From NCBI GenBank assembly GCA_025360065.1, contig JANYCX010000031.1, forward strand, positions 1 through 50,062: 50,062 bases of DNA, given 5' to 3'. This document shows, piece by piece, positions 1-8,171 of this stretch. Under the pieces are notes generated by a model. It saw only the letters and a list, made by a program, of their open reading frames with translations, searched no databases and was not told the DNA's origin. This DNA is from Acetobacteraceae bacterium. Lineage in GTDB: Bacteria; Pseudomonadota; Alphaproteobacteria; Acetobacterales; Acetobacteraceae. The translations under genes and the position numbers were made by a program. Numbering within the stretch: position 1 is the stretch's first letter; each line of letters starts with the position of its first letter.

Positions 1-541
1 TCCCGGCCACCGGTTCATCGAGCAACAGGATTTTCGGCTTCATCACCAGCGCGCGGGCAAGTTCGACGCGCTTTTGCAGGCCGTATGGCAGGTCCTCGAC
101 AGAGTGATGCTGGACGCTGTCGAGTTCGAGCAGGCCGATAATGTCGCGCTGGATCGCCGCCGACAGGTCACGTTCCTCGCGCCTTGTGCGGCCGAGGCGG
201 AAGCCGGCGGAAAACACGCCACTGGTCAGGTTGGTGTGGGCGCCGAGCTTGATGTTGTCGAGCACGCTCATGCCATGAAACAGCGCGATGTTCTGGAAGG
301 TGCGCGACATGCCGCAACTGGCCCGTTCGCTCGGGCGGAGCTTGGTGATCGACTGACCGTCCAGGGTGACGGCGCCTTGTTGCGGCTTGTAAAACCCCGA
401 AATCACATTGAACAGGCTGGTCTTGCCGGCGCCGTTCGGCCCGATGACTGAGGTGATGCGGCCGCGTTCGGCATGGACGCTGACGCCGCTGAGGGCATTG
501 ACCCCACCAAATGCGAGATGAATGTCATCAACCCGCAGCAT
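1..541 (-). CDS. ABC transporter ATP-binding protein, LivG-like (3' end outside window)
   Basis: ATPase subunit of a branched-chain amino-acid/amide-type ABC transporter, acting on the cytoplasmic face of the membrane. Reading the minus strand from ATG at 541 gives MLRVDDIHLAFGGVNALSGV, then Walker A GPNGAGKTS, the Q-loop region SRTFQNIALF, the LivG-style signature LPYGLQKRVELA and Walker B LLLDEP, after which the window ends. About 180 codons are present of a usual ~250. It lies 160 nt downstream of livM on the same strand, in the same direction as the Liv operon, and is a second livG paralogue besides 5701-6459. No strong ribosome binding site precedes the ATG; an in-frame TTG ten codons upstream is an alternative. 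The family is certain, the substrate unknown. Confidence 0.9.
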   Translation of the reverse strand, partial: MLRVDDIHLAFGGVNALSGVSVHAERGRITSVIGPNGAGKTSLFNVISGFYKPQQGAVTLDGQSITKLRPSERASCGMSRTFQNIALFHGMSVLDNIKLGAHTNLTSGVFSAGFRLGRTRREERDLSAAIQRDIIGLLELDSVQHHSVEDLPYGLQKRVELARALVMKPKILLLDEPVAG

Positions 542-702
542 TTTGGGCCTGCCGGGACAACAACCGAGCAATCCGGGACGATTGGCGTCCGACGATATCC
601 AAACGCGCTCTCCCTGCGATCCGGTTCAACTGAGGCCGACCGGTTACCAGGAAACCCTAACAGGCGTTCGAAAATTTGTCACCTTGGATTCTGCGCGGCA
701 GG

Positions 703-1635
703 TTAGAGCGACAATTTCAACCGCGCCGCCAGTTCGCCGAGCAGACCGCGACGGAAGAACATGATGCAGAGCACGAAGATCACGCCCTGGGTGACGGCGA
801 ACCAGGCACCGAGCTGGGCGAGGTAGTTTTCAATACTGCCGATCATGATGGCGCCGAGAACCGGTCCAAAGATGGTTCCCATGCCGCCGAGAAGGGTCAT
901 CAGGATAACTTCTCCGGACATCGCGTTGGCAACATCGGTGAGGGTTGCTATCCCAAAAACGAGGGATTTGGTGCCACCGGCGAGGCCAGCGATGCCCGCC
1001 GACAGAATGAAGACAATAAGCTTGTAATCGTTGGTGCGATACCCGAGGGAGGTTGCGCGCGGTTCGTTTTCGCGGATGGCTTTGAGGACCTGTCCAAAGG
1101 GCGAGTGGACGATGCGATGGATCAACAAGAAGCCGAACAAGAAGACGACTGAAACGACGACGTACATGGTCATGTCGGATTGCAACGAGATCAGGCCGAA
1201 CAAATTGCCGCGTGGAACTTGCTGGATGCCGTCTTCGCCGCCGGTGAACGGTGCCTGGTTGCAGAAAAAATAGACCATTTGCGACAGCGCGAGCGTTATC
1301 ATCGCAAAGTAGATGCCTTGGCGGCGGATGGAGAGCCAGCCAAACACCGCGCCGAGCACAGCTCCTGCACCAGCACCGGTAATGATGGCGATCTCGGGGT
1401 TGAAGCCCCATTTCTTGGCGGTATAGGCGGCGATATAGCCGCCCATCCCGAAGAACGCCGCGTGGCCAAAGCTGCCGAGACCGACATAGCCGATCAGCAG
1501 GTTATAAGCGCAAGCAAACAGCGCGAAGCACAGCACTTTCATCAGAAAGACCGGGTAGAGGAAAAAGGGTGCGATCACCACGGCGGCGAACATGACCAGG
1601 AACGCGATGCCTTGTTGGCGGGTAAATCCAAACAT
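703..1635 (-). CDS. branched-chain amino-acid ABC transporter permease, LivM-like
   Basis: Inner-membrane permease of the HAAT/Liv ABC family (310 aa). The protein is strongly hydrophobic with about eight to ten membrane segments. It contains the LivM signature region NLLIGYVGLGSFGHAAFFG near residues 45-65 and the family loop ATSLGYRTNDYKL near residues 193-205, where the ATPase docks. It starts 2 nt after the livH stop, and its ribosome binding site GGAGGG lies inside the end of livH, so the two are translationally linked. LivM normally pairs with LivH (1638-2528) to form the pore. Substrate specificity cannot be read from the sequence. Confidence 0.93.
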   Translation of the reverse strand: MFGFTRQQGIAFLVMFAAVVIAPFFLYPVFLMKVLCFALFACAYNLLIGYVGLGSFGHAAFFGMGGYIAAYTAKKWGFNPEIAIITGAGAGAVLGAVFGWLSIRRQGIYFAMITLALSQMVYFFCNQAPFTGGEDGIQQVPRGNLFGLISLQSDMTMYVVVSVVFLFGFLLIHRIVHSPFGQVLKAIRENEPRATSLGYRTNDYKLIVFILSAGIAGLAGGTKSLVFGIATLTDVANAMSGEVILMTLLGGMGTIFGPVLGAIMIGSIENYLAQLGAWFAVTQGVIFVLCIMFFRRGLLGELAARLKLSL

Positions 1636-1637
1636 GC

Positions 1638-2528
1638 TCAGTGCCCTCCGCGCCCGAACAACCCGGCCGGTCGGGTCAGCAGCACAATCACCATTACGAC
1701 AAAAATCACCGTGGCCGAGCCTTGCGGGTAGAACACCTTGGTGAGCCCTTCGACGATCCCGAGGCCGAAACCGGTCAGGATCGAACCGGCAATCGATCCC
1801 ATGCCGCCGATCACCACCACGGCGAAGACGGTGATGATGAAGCTGCTGCCCATGCCGGGATTGACCGAGTAGATCGGGGCGGCAAGCACGCCGGCAAAGG
1901 CGGCGAGCGCGACGCCGGCCGCGTAGGTGAGCGTGATCATCCGCGGCACGTTAATGCCAAAGGACTGCACCAGCGCCGGATTTTCGGTCGCCGCCCGGAG
2001 ATTGGCGCCGAGCGAGGTTTTGTCGATGATCAACCAGACCACCAGACAAACCGAGGCCGAGGCCAGCACCACCCAGCCGCGATAATTTGGCATGAACATG
2101 AAACCAAGATCGGTGCCGCCCTGCAATTCCGGTGGGATGGCGAACGGCATCCCCGACGAGCCGAACTGGTTGCGCGCCAAACCCTCAATCACCAGCGCGA
2201 GGCCAAAGGTTAACAGCAGGCCATAGAGATGGTCGAGCTTGTAAAGCCTGGCGATGAAAATTTTCTCCAGGATAATCCCAAAGGCTCCGACCACGATCGG
2301 TGCGATCAGCAGCGACCACCAGTAGGGGATGCCGAGGAACTCCAGAAGCGCCCAGGCAACGAAGGCGCCCAACATAAACAGCGCGCCATGGGCGAAATTC
2401 ACGATATTCAGCATGCCGAAGATGATGGCGAGACCGAGCGACAGCAGGGCGTAGAATGCCCCATTTATCAACCCAAGCAACAACTGACCAAACAGCAGCG
2501 CCGACGAATAGCCGAATATCATGAACAT
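1638..2528 (-). CDS. branched-chain amino-acid ABC transporter permease, LivH-like
   Basis: Second pore-forming inner-membrane subunit of the Liv-type transporter (296 aa). It has the LivH features GLINGAFYALLSLGLAIIFGM (written here as GLINGAFYALLSLG + LAIIFG), NFAHGALFMLGAF, and near the C-terminus FAVVVIGGMGSIAGSILTGFGLG. Multiple hydrophobic helices span the length. The start could be ATG 2528 (MFMIFG) or ATG 2522 (MIFG). It lies 13 nt after the stop of the second solute-binding protein and 2 nt before livM, in one polycistronic unit. Confidence 0.93.
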   Translation of the reverse strand: MFMIFGYSSALLFGQLLLGLINGAFYALLSLGLAIIFGMLNIVNFAHGALFMLGAFVAWALLEFLGIPYWWSLLIAPIVVGAFGIILEKIFIARLYKLDHLYGLLLTFGLALVIEGLARNQFGSSGMPFAIPPELQGGTDLGFMFMPNYRGWVVLASASVCLVVWLIIDKTSLGANLRAATENPALVQSFGINVPRMITLTYAAGVALAAFAGVLAAPIYSVNPGMGSSFIITVFAVVVIGGMGSIAGSILTGFGLGIVEGLTKVFYPQGSATVIFVVMVIVLLTRPAGLFGRGGH

Positions 2529-2541
2529 CGCTTGGACCCTG

Positions 2542-3759
2542 TCAGGCTTTGATCAGCGGGCAGCGCCCGTCGGCGATCGGGCGGAAAGCCTGATCGGTCG
2601 GCGTGGTGCTCAGCAGCTTGTAGTAATCCCACGGCCCTTTGCTTTCCGACGGCTTCTTGACCTGGAACAAATAGGAGGGATGGATCACCCGACCGTCGGG
2701 GCGGATGCTGCCGGCGCCGAAGACATCATCATCGGTCGGCATTTTCTTCAGCATTTCGATCACGTCCGCCCCGCCGGCGGCCTTGAACTTGCCGACCCCG
2801 ACATCGTTGGCGACTTTGAGGTAGTGCAACGCGCTGGAATAACAGCCCGCCTGCGCCATGCCGGCGCGGCGCGCGGGTGATTTGGCCTTCAGACGTTCCG
2901 AGAAGGCGCGGGTCCGGTCATTGAGGTCCCAATAAAAGCTCTCGGTCAGCACCAAGCCGTTACAGACTTCAAGGCCAAGCGAATGGACGTCGGACAAAAA
3001 CACCAGCAAGCCGCCGAGGGTTGCCTTGATGCCGAATTCGCGGGCCTGCTTGATGCAGTTGATCGTATCGGCGCCGGCATTGGCGAGACCGATGACCTTG
3101 GCGCCGGACGCCTGGGCTTGCAGCAAAAAGGCGGAGAAATCCGTGGTGCCGGGGAATGGCGTGGCGACCTTGCCGAGCACCTTGCCACCGCCCTGTTCGA
3201 CGAAGCTTCCCACATCGCGGGTGAGCGCATGTCCGAAGGCGTAGTCGGCAGTAATGAAGAACCAGCTATCGCCGCCGGATTTGACCATCGCGCCGCCGGT
3301 TGATTTGGCAAGCATATAGGTGTCGTAGGTCCAGTGCAGGGTCTGCGCATTGCACATGGTGCCGGTGAGGTCGGAGGTGGCGCCGCCGGAATTGATGTAG
3401 GCCTTGTTCTTGTCTTTGGCGACGGCCGCAACCGCCAGCGCCACGGCCGAGCTGCCGCCTTCCATGATAATATCGACCCCGTCGCGATCATACCATTGCC
3501 GCGCCAGGCTGGCACCGATATCGGGCTTGTTCTGGTGATCGGCGGTCACGATTTCGACGTCAAAGCCTTTGGCCGAGACGCCGAAATCGGCGATCGCTAA
3601 CCGCGTGCATTCCACCGCCAACGGCCCGACGATGTCTTGGTAAACACCGGCGAGATCGGTGAGCACGCCGATTTTCAAGGTCGGCCGCTGGGCGCGGGCC
3701 GACATCGGAACAGCTGACGCAGCGGTTGCGGCAAGCAGGCCGCGACGGGTCAATGACAT
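2542..3759 (-). CDS. ABC transporter substrate-binding protein, LivJ/HAAT type (copy 2)
   Basis: Periplasmic solute-binding protein of a branched-chain amino-acid-type transporter (405 aa, Peripla_BP_6 family). The start at 3759 is preferred over an open upstream extension because AAGGAAA precedes it and it yields an export signal, MSLTRRGLLAATAASAVPMSARAQ-type, whose twin arginines suggest Tat export. Mature features include KIGVLTDLAGVY, a typical ligand-pocket start, ADHQNKPDIG and GDSWFFITADYAFGHAL. It is the closest relative of the neighbouring gene 3770-4978, with long identical blocks, indicating tandem duplication. The gap between the two genes is 10 nt. Confidence 0.92.
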   Translation of the reverse strand: MSLTRRGLLAATAASAVPMSARAQRPTLKIGVLTDLAGVYQDIVGPLAVECTRLAIADFGVSAKGFDVEIVTADHQNKPDIGASLARQWYDRDGVDIIMEGGSSAVALAVAAVAKDKNKAYINSGGATSDLTGTMCNAQTLHWTYDTYMLAKSTGGAMVKSGGDSWFFITADYAFGHALTRDVGSFVEQGGGKVLGKVATPFPGTTDFSAFLLQAQASGAKVIGLANAGADTINCIKQAREFGIKATLGGLLVFLSDVHSLGLEVCNGLVLTESFYWDLNDRTRAFSERLKAKSPARRAGMAQAGCYSSALHYLKVANDVGVGKFKAAGGADVIEMLKKMPTDDDVFGAGSIRPDGRVIHPSYLFQVKKPSESKGPWDYYKLLSTTPTDQAFRPIADGRCPLIKA

Positions 3760-3769
3760 CAATGTTTCC

Positions 3770-4978
3770 TTAAGCTTTGACGAGTGGGCAATTGCCGGCA
3801 TTGAGCGGGCGGAACGCATCTTCGGCCGGTGTGGTGCCGATCAGCTTGTAGTAATCCCACGCGCCCTTGCTTTCCGACGGCTTCTTCACTTCGAACAGAT
3901 AGCTCGGGTGGATCTTGCGGCCGTCGATGCGGATTGAACCCTTGCCAAAGCATTCATCGTCGGTGGGGGTGGCTTTGAGGCGGGCGACGGTTGCAGCCCC
4001 ATCGAGTTTGGCCTGCGCCGGACCCATTGCGGAGGCGATCTTGAGGTAGTGGAGCGCACTGGAATAGGTCCCGGCCTGGACCATTGTTGGCCGCTTGCCG
4101 GGGGCCTTGGCAATGAAGCGATCCGAGAACGCGCGGGTGGCGGGGTTGAGGTCCCAGTAGAAGCTTTCGGTCAGCGCCAGGCCCTGGCAGATCTCGAGGC
4201 CGAGCGAGTGCACGTCTGACAGGAACACCAGCAATCCGGCGAGGCGCATCTTGATGCCAAATTCCCTGGCCTGCTTGATGCTGTTGATTGTATCAGTCCC
4301 AGCATTGGCAAGGCCAAGCACTTTAGCGCCCGAAGCCTGGGCTTGCAGCAGGAACGCCGAGAAATCGGTCGTGCCGGGGAACGGCGTACGCACCGCGCCC
4401 ATCACCTTGCCGCCGGCGTCTTTGACGAAATTGCCGACATCGCGTTCCAGCGCATGGCCGAAGGCGTAATCGGCGGTCAAGAAGAACCAGCTATCGCCGC
4501 CGGCCTTCACCATCGCGCCACCCGTCGACTTGGCCAGCATGAATGTGTCGTACACCCAATGGATGGTGTTGGCGTTGCAGGCGGCGCCGGTGACGTCCGA
4601 CGATGCCGCACCGGACGCGAGGAACACTTTGTTCTTTTCCTTGGCAACACCCTGCACGGCCAGCGTTACAGCCGAGTTGGCGACTTCGAGGATCACATCG
4701 ACACCGTCGCGATCGAACCACTGCCGCACAATTCCGACACCGACATCGGGCTTGTTCTGGTGATCGGCAGACACGACTTCGACATTGAAGCCGGCGGCCT
4801 TGAACTCGGCCATCGCCATCTGGGCGGCGATGGTCGCGCCAGGTCCGGCGACGTTCTGATAGGGACCTGACATATCAGTTAGCACGCCGAACTTGATGGT
4901 CGGCGCCTGGGCGCGCGCATGCGACGAAAGGCCGGCAGCGGCAGCAGTTCCTAGCAAAGCGCGGCGGGAAATAGACAT
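3770..4978 (-). CDS. ABC transporter substrate-binding protein, LivJ/HAAT type (copy 1)
   Basis: Periplasmic solute-binding protein (402 aa). ATG 4978 is chosen because AGGAGAG lies just upstream and the product then begins with the signal MSISRRALLGTAAAAGLSS, again with twin arginines (Tat-like). Shared with copy 2 are KFGVLTDMSGPY, ADHQNKPDVG, GDSWFFLTADYAFGHAL, LLVFLSDVHSLGLE and the C-terminal SYLFEVKKPSESKG. It lies between livF (5001-5708) and copy 2. The pair probably delivers related but different ligands to one LivHM pore; this is inference. Confidence 0.92.
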   Translation of the reverse strand: MSISRRALLGTAAAAGLSSHARAQAPTIKFGVLTDMSGPYQNVAGPGATIAAQMAMAEFKAAGFNVEVVSADHQNKPDVGVGIVRQWFDRDGVDVILEVANSAVTLAVQGVAKEKNKVFLASGAASSDVTGAACNANTIHWVYDTFMLAKSTGGAMVKAGGDSWFFLTADYAFGHALERDVGNFVKDAGGKVMGAVRTPFPGTTDFSAFLLQAQASGAKVLGLANAGTDTINSIKQAREFGIKMRLAGLLVFLSDVHSLGLEICQGLALTESFYWDLNPATRAFSDRFIAKAPGKRPTMVQAGTYSSALHYLKIASAMGPAQAKLDGAATVARLKATPTDDECFGKGSIRIDGRKIHPSYLFEVKKPSESKGAWDYYKLIGTTPAEDAFRPLNAGNCPLVKA

Positions 4979-5000
4979 GTTCGCTCTCCTGTGATGTGCG

Positions 5001-5708
5001 TCAGACGCCAAGATAGTCGTGCAGCTTGTCCATGTTGGACGAGATTTCGGAATTGGGGATCATGTCGATGACCTTGCCATGTTCCATCACGTAATGGCGG
5101 TCAGCGACGGTGGAGGCGAAGTGGAAGTTCTGTTCCACCAGCAACACGGTAAAGCCGCGCTGCTTGATTTCGCGGATCATCCGGCCGATCTGCTGGACGA
5201 TGACCGGGGCCAGACCCTCGGTCGGTTCATCGAGCAGCAGCAATTTCGCGCCGGTGCGCAGGATGCGGGCGATTGCCAACATTTGCTGTTCGCCGCCCGA
5301 TAGCTTGGTGCCCTGGCTTTTCGCGCGTTCTTTCAGATTGGGGAACAGCGCATAGATCGTTGGCAGATCGAGACCGCCATCGGCGATTTTCGGCGGCAGC
5401 ATGAGGTTTTCGGTGACATCGAGGCTGGCAAAAATGCCACGCTCCTCGGGGCACAGTGCGATGCCTTTACGGCCGATCTGGTCGGGACGGAGCGCGGTGA
5501 TTTCGGCGCCATTATACCGAATTGAACCCGCGCGACGGCCGACCAGACCCATGATCGATTTCATCGTCGTGGTCTTGCCGGCGCCGTTGCGGCCGAGCAA
5601 TGTCACCACTTCGCCAGCACGGACCTCGAAATCCACGCCATGCAGGATATGGCTTTCGCCGTACCAGGCATTCAGACCCTGCACGGTCAGCATCGCTGCA
5701 TCAGACAT
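5001..5708 (-). CDS. ABC transporter ATP-binding protein, LivF-like
   Basis: Second ATPase of the Liv-type transporter (235 aa, typical LivF length). It has LNAWYGESHILHGV, Walker A GRNGAGKTTT, the CPEERGIFASLDVTENL block typical of LivF, signature LSGGEQQMLAIARIL, Walker B LLLLDEP and the H-loop VEQN. The start codon lies inside the end of the upstream livG; the frames overlap by 8 nt (5701-5708), so translation is coupled. LivF and LivG are expected to form the ATPase heterodimer. Confidence 0.95.
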   Translation of the reverse strand: MSDAAMLTVQGLNAWYGESHILHGVDFEVRAGEVVTLLGRNGAGKTTTMKSIMGLVGRRAGSIRYNGAEITALRPDQIGRKGIALCPEERGIFASLDVTENLMLPPKIADGGLDLPTIYALFPNLKERAKSQGTKLSGGEQQMLAIARILRTGAKLLLLDEPTEGLAPVIVQQIGRMIREIKQRGFTVLLVEQNFHFASTVADRHYVMEHGKVIDMIPNSEISSNMDKLHDYLGV

Positions 5709-6459
5709 CGGGGGTCCCCAGATAGGCGGCGATCACGTCGGGATTTTTCGACACCGTGGCGTAATCGCCCTCGGCCAGCACGCTGCCGCGAGTGAGCACG
5801 GTGATGGTGTCGCACAGGCCTTCGACCACTGACAGATTATGTTCAACCATCAAAATGGTCCGGTTGGTGCGGATGCGTTTGATCAACGCCACCGTGCGGT
5901 CAACGTCCTCATGGGTCATGCCGGCGGTTGGTTCATCGAGCAGCAGCATTTCCGGATCGAGTGCCAGGGTGGTGGCAATTTCCAGCGCGCGCTTGCGGCC
6001 ATAGGGCAGTTCGACGGCGGTTTCGTTGATGTAATCGGTGAGCCCGACATCTTCGAGCAGCACACGGGCGCGATCATCAAAAACGTGCAGCACCTTCTCC
6101 GAGCGCCAGAAATCAAAGCTGCCGCCGCGTGCGCGTTGCAACGCGAGCCGGACATTTTCCAACACCGTCAAATGCGGAAACACCGCCGAGATTTGAAAGC
6201 TGCGCACCAGACCAAGGCGGGCGATGTCGGCTGCCGCCAGCTTGGTAATGTCGCGGCCTTTATAGCGGATAGTGCCGCGGGTTGGTTGCAGGAACTTGGT
6301 CAGCAGGTTGAAGCAGGTGGTCTTGCCCGCGCCATTCGGACCGATCAGCGCATGGATGGTGCCAGGTTGCACGCGCAGATCCACGCCATCCACAGCGACA
6401 AAGCCACGAAACTCTTTCGTCAAGCCGGATGTCTCCAGGATGGCCTCGGCCACGCGCAT
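5701..6459 (-). CDS. ABC transporter ATP-binding protein, LivG-like
   Basis: First gene of the Liv-type operon (252 aa). Walker A is GPNGAGKTTCF, the Q-loop region is RSFQISAVFPHLTVLENV, the LivG-type signature is LPYGRKRALEIATTLA and Walker B is MLLLDEPTAGMTHEDV, followed by the H-loop MVEHNLSVV. Near ATG 6459 the minus strand reads AGGGGAAG, a usable ribosome binding site. The 281-nt gap upstream separates it from the divergent efflux operon and holds a 20-bp perfect palindrome at 6487-6506. A second LivG is encoded at 1-541. Confidence 0.95.
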   Translation of the reverse strand: MRVAEAILETSGLTKEFRGFVAVDGVDLRVQPGTIHALIGPNGAGKTTCFNLLTKFLQPTRGTIRYKGRDITKLAAADIARLGLVRSFQISAVFPHLTVLENVRLALQRARGGSFDFWRSEKVLHVFDDRARVLLEDVGLTDYINETAVELPYGRKRALEIATTLALDPEMLLLDEPTAGMTHEDVDRTVALIKRIRTNRTILMVEHNLSVVEGLCDTITVLTRGSVLAEGDYATVSKNPDVIAAYLGTPDV

Positions 6460-6486
6460 CTTCCCCTATGTTTAAGTGGATTGTCA

Positions 6487-6506
6487 GCTCTGGCACCAGC
6501 CAGAGC
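6487..6506. promoter_or_regulatory. 20-bp perfect palindrome upstream of the Liv operon
   Basis: GCTCTGGC-ACCA-GCCAGAGC has 8-nt perfectly complementary arms and a 4-nt spacer. It lies 28 nt before the livG start codon, so it could be an operator or a leader hairpin. No regulator gene is adjacent. Its function is inferred only from symmetry and position. Confidence 0.35.
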
Positions 6507-6643
6507 AGCTCAGATGCGGCTGATTTGCATATCGCCCACGGGAGCGCAAGACGCGTAACAATCATTCGGGCACAAAATATGGTGGAATCGTGCGCTGACG
6601 AACTTTAGAGGGGATGGCGGGATCGGGCGACCGGCTTTGTCGT

Positions 6644-6672
6644 TTGACTGCGGTGGCCGCCGGGCAATAAAT
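6644..6672 (+). promoter_or_regulatory. sigma-70-like promoter of the RND efflux operon
   Basis: A -35 box TTGACT (6644-6649) is followed after 16-17 nt by an AT-rich -10 region AATAAA/ATAAAT in an otherwise GC-rich stretch. This predicts transcription starting near 6680, about 60 nt before ATG 6741. A second AT-rich hexamer, TATAAG at 6703, lacks a good -35 partner. Confidence 0.5.
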
Positions 6673-6740
6673 AGGCCATCCTCAAAACTGCATTCCCCTA
6701 TCTATAAGCTGGACGAAATTCCGCTTCCGTACAGGATCGC

Positions 6741-8171
6741 ATGATCAACCGTCGCGCCACGCTCACCGGCCTCGGTGCCTTGCTCACCGGCTGCACGCGA
6801 GCTCCTTTGCCGGATGCCGCGCTTGAGGTCCCGGCTGCCTACCGTGCGACCTCGGCGAGTGCTGCCACCGCGTGGCCGGGCGCCGACTGGTGGCGCGGCT
6901 TTGGTTCGGTCGAACTGAACGGATTAATTGCCGACGCACGGGCAGAGAATTTCGATCTTGCGGTGGCGGTGGCCCGGGTCCGCCAGGCCGATGCGCAGGC
7001 AGCGATCGCCGGGGCGCCGCTGCTGCCATCGGTTTCCATCCAGGGCCGGGAGAGCTGGAACCGCAATTCGCTGACCCGCAGGGTTGGCACAGCCGGCGCC
7101 AGCCCGACCGGGGTCTATTATGAAACCCGCAGCTATTCGCTGACACCGACGGTGAGTTGGGAACTCGACTTCTGGGGCCGGGTAAGCGGGGGGCGGGATG
7201 CCGCCCAGGCAACGGCTTTGGCCAGCCGCTTCGATCAGCAAAGCGTCGCGCTTTCGGTGGTCGCCGCGGTTGCCTCGACGTGGTTTCAGGCGCTGGCATT
7301 GCAGGACCGGCTGGATGTCTCGACCCGCAATTTGCGTGATGCCGAGCAGATCCTGGCCGCGATCCAGGCCCGCGAGTCGGTCGGCACCGCATCCCAGCTC
7401 GACATCGCCCAGCAAGGTGCCCTGGTCGCCGGCTTGCGGGCCCAGCAGCCGAATTTTCGCAATCAGATGCAGCAGCAGATCAATAACCTCGGTATTCTGA
7501 CCGGCCGACCGCCATCGCGCGTGGCGGTGCAGCCGGGCACCTTGATCACGTTGTCTTTGCCGGAGATCAGTCCTGGCACGCCGTCATCGCTGCTCACGCG
7601 GCGGCCCGATATTGCCTCGGCTGAGGCGCAACTGGCGGCGCAAGGCGCCAATGTCACGGTGGCTCGGGCTGCCTTTTTCCCGCAAATCAGCCTGAGCGGC
7701 AGCGCCGGCTGGCAGAACATCGCCTTGCCGGTGCTGTTCGGTCCGGGTTCGCTGTTCGCCAGCGCGGTGGCATCGGCGACCCAGTCGATCTTCGATAACG
7801 GCCAACGTCGCGCCGGCCTGGAATTCGCCCGCGCCCGGTACGATGAATTGCTCGCCGATTATCGCAAGGCGGTCGTGCAGGGCTTCACCGATGTCGAAAA
7901 TGGCATCACCGCGTATGCCTTTACCACCGAACAGGAAGCCCTGGTGCGCGATGCGGTTGCCATTGCCCAGCGCGCTGCCGATATTGCCCGCGCCCAGCTT
8001 TTGGCCGGCACGGTTGATATTGTGACCGCGTTACAGGCGCAGACGACCCTTTTTAACAATCTTGATCTGCTGGCCCAGGTGCGGTTGGCGCGGTTTCAGG
8101 CATTATTATCGCTTTACAAGGCCCTCGGCGGCGGCTGGTCCAAGGGCGAGATTTCACAGGAAGCTCCCTAG
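6741..8171 (+). CDS. RND efflux outer-membrane factor lipoprotein (NodT/OprM family)
   Basis: Outer-membrane channel of a tripartite multidrug efflux system (476 aa; TolC-like OEP repeats). The N-terminus carries a lipobox, LLTGC (Cys at about residue 18), predicting a lipid-anchored mature protein. Family features are ADWWRGFGSVELNGLI near residue 45, SWELDFWGRVSG near 143-154, LLTRRPDIASAEAQL near 283 and SIFDNGQRRAGLE near 350. It is the first gene of the operon and abuts the adaptor gene with no gap: stop at 8169-8171, ATG at 8172. In E. coli mdtABC the outer-membrane partner is encoded elsewhere; here it is built in. Confidence 0.94.
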   Translation: MINRRATLTGLGALLTGCTRAPLPDAALEVPAAYRATSASAATAWPGADWWRGFGSVELNGLIADARAENFDLAVAVARVRQADAQAAIAGAPLLPSVSIQGRESWNRNSLTRRVGTAGASPTGVYYETRSYSLTPTVSWELDFWGRVSGGRDAAQATALASRFDQQSVALSVVAAVASTWFQALALQDRLDVSTRNLRDAEQILAAIQARESVGTASQLDIAQQGALVAGLRAQQPNFRNQMQQQINNLGILTGRPPSRVAVQPGTLITLSLPEISPGTPSSLLTRRPDIASAEAQLAAQGANVTVARAAFFPQISLSGSAGWQNIALPVLFGPGSLFASAVASATQSIFDNGQRRAGLEFARARYDELLADYRKAVVQGFTDVENGITAYAFTTEQEALVRDAVAIAQRAADIARAQLLAGTVDIVTALQAQTTLFNNLDLLAQVRLARFQALLSLYKALGGGWSKGEISQEAP

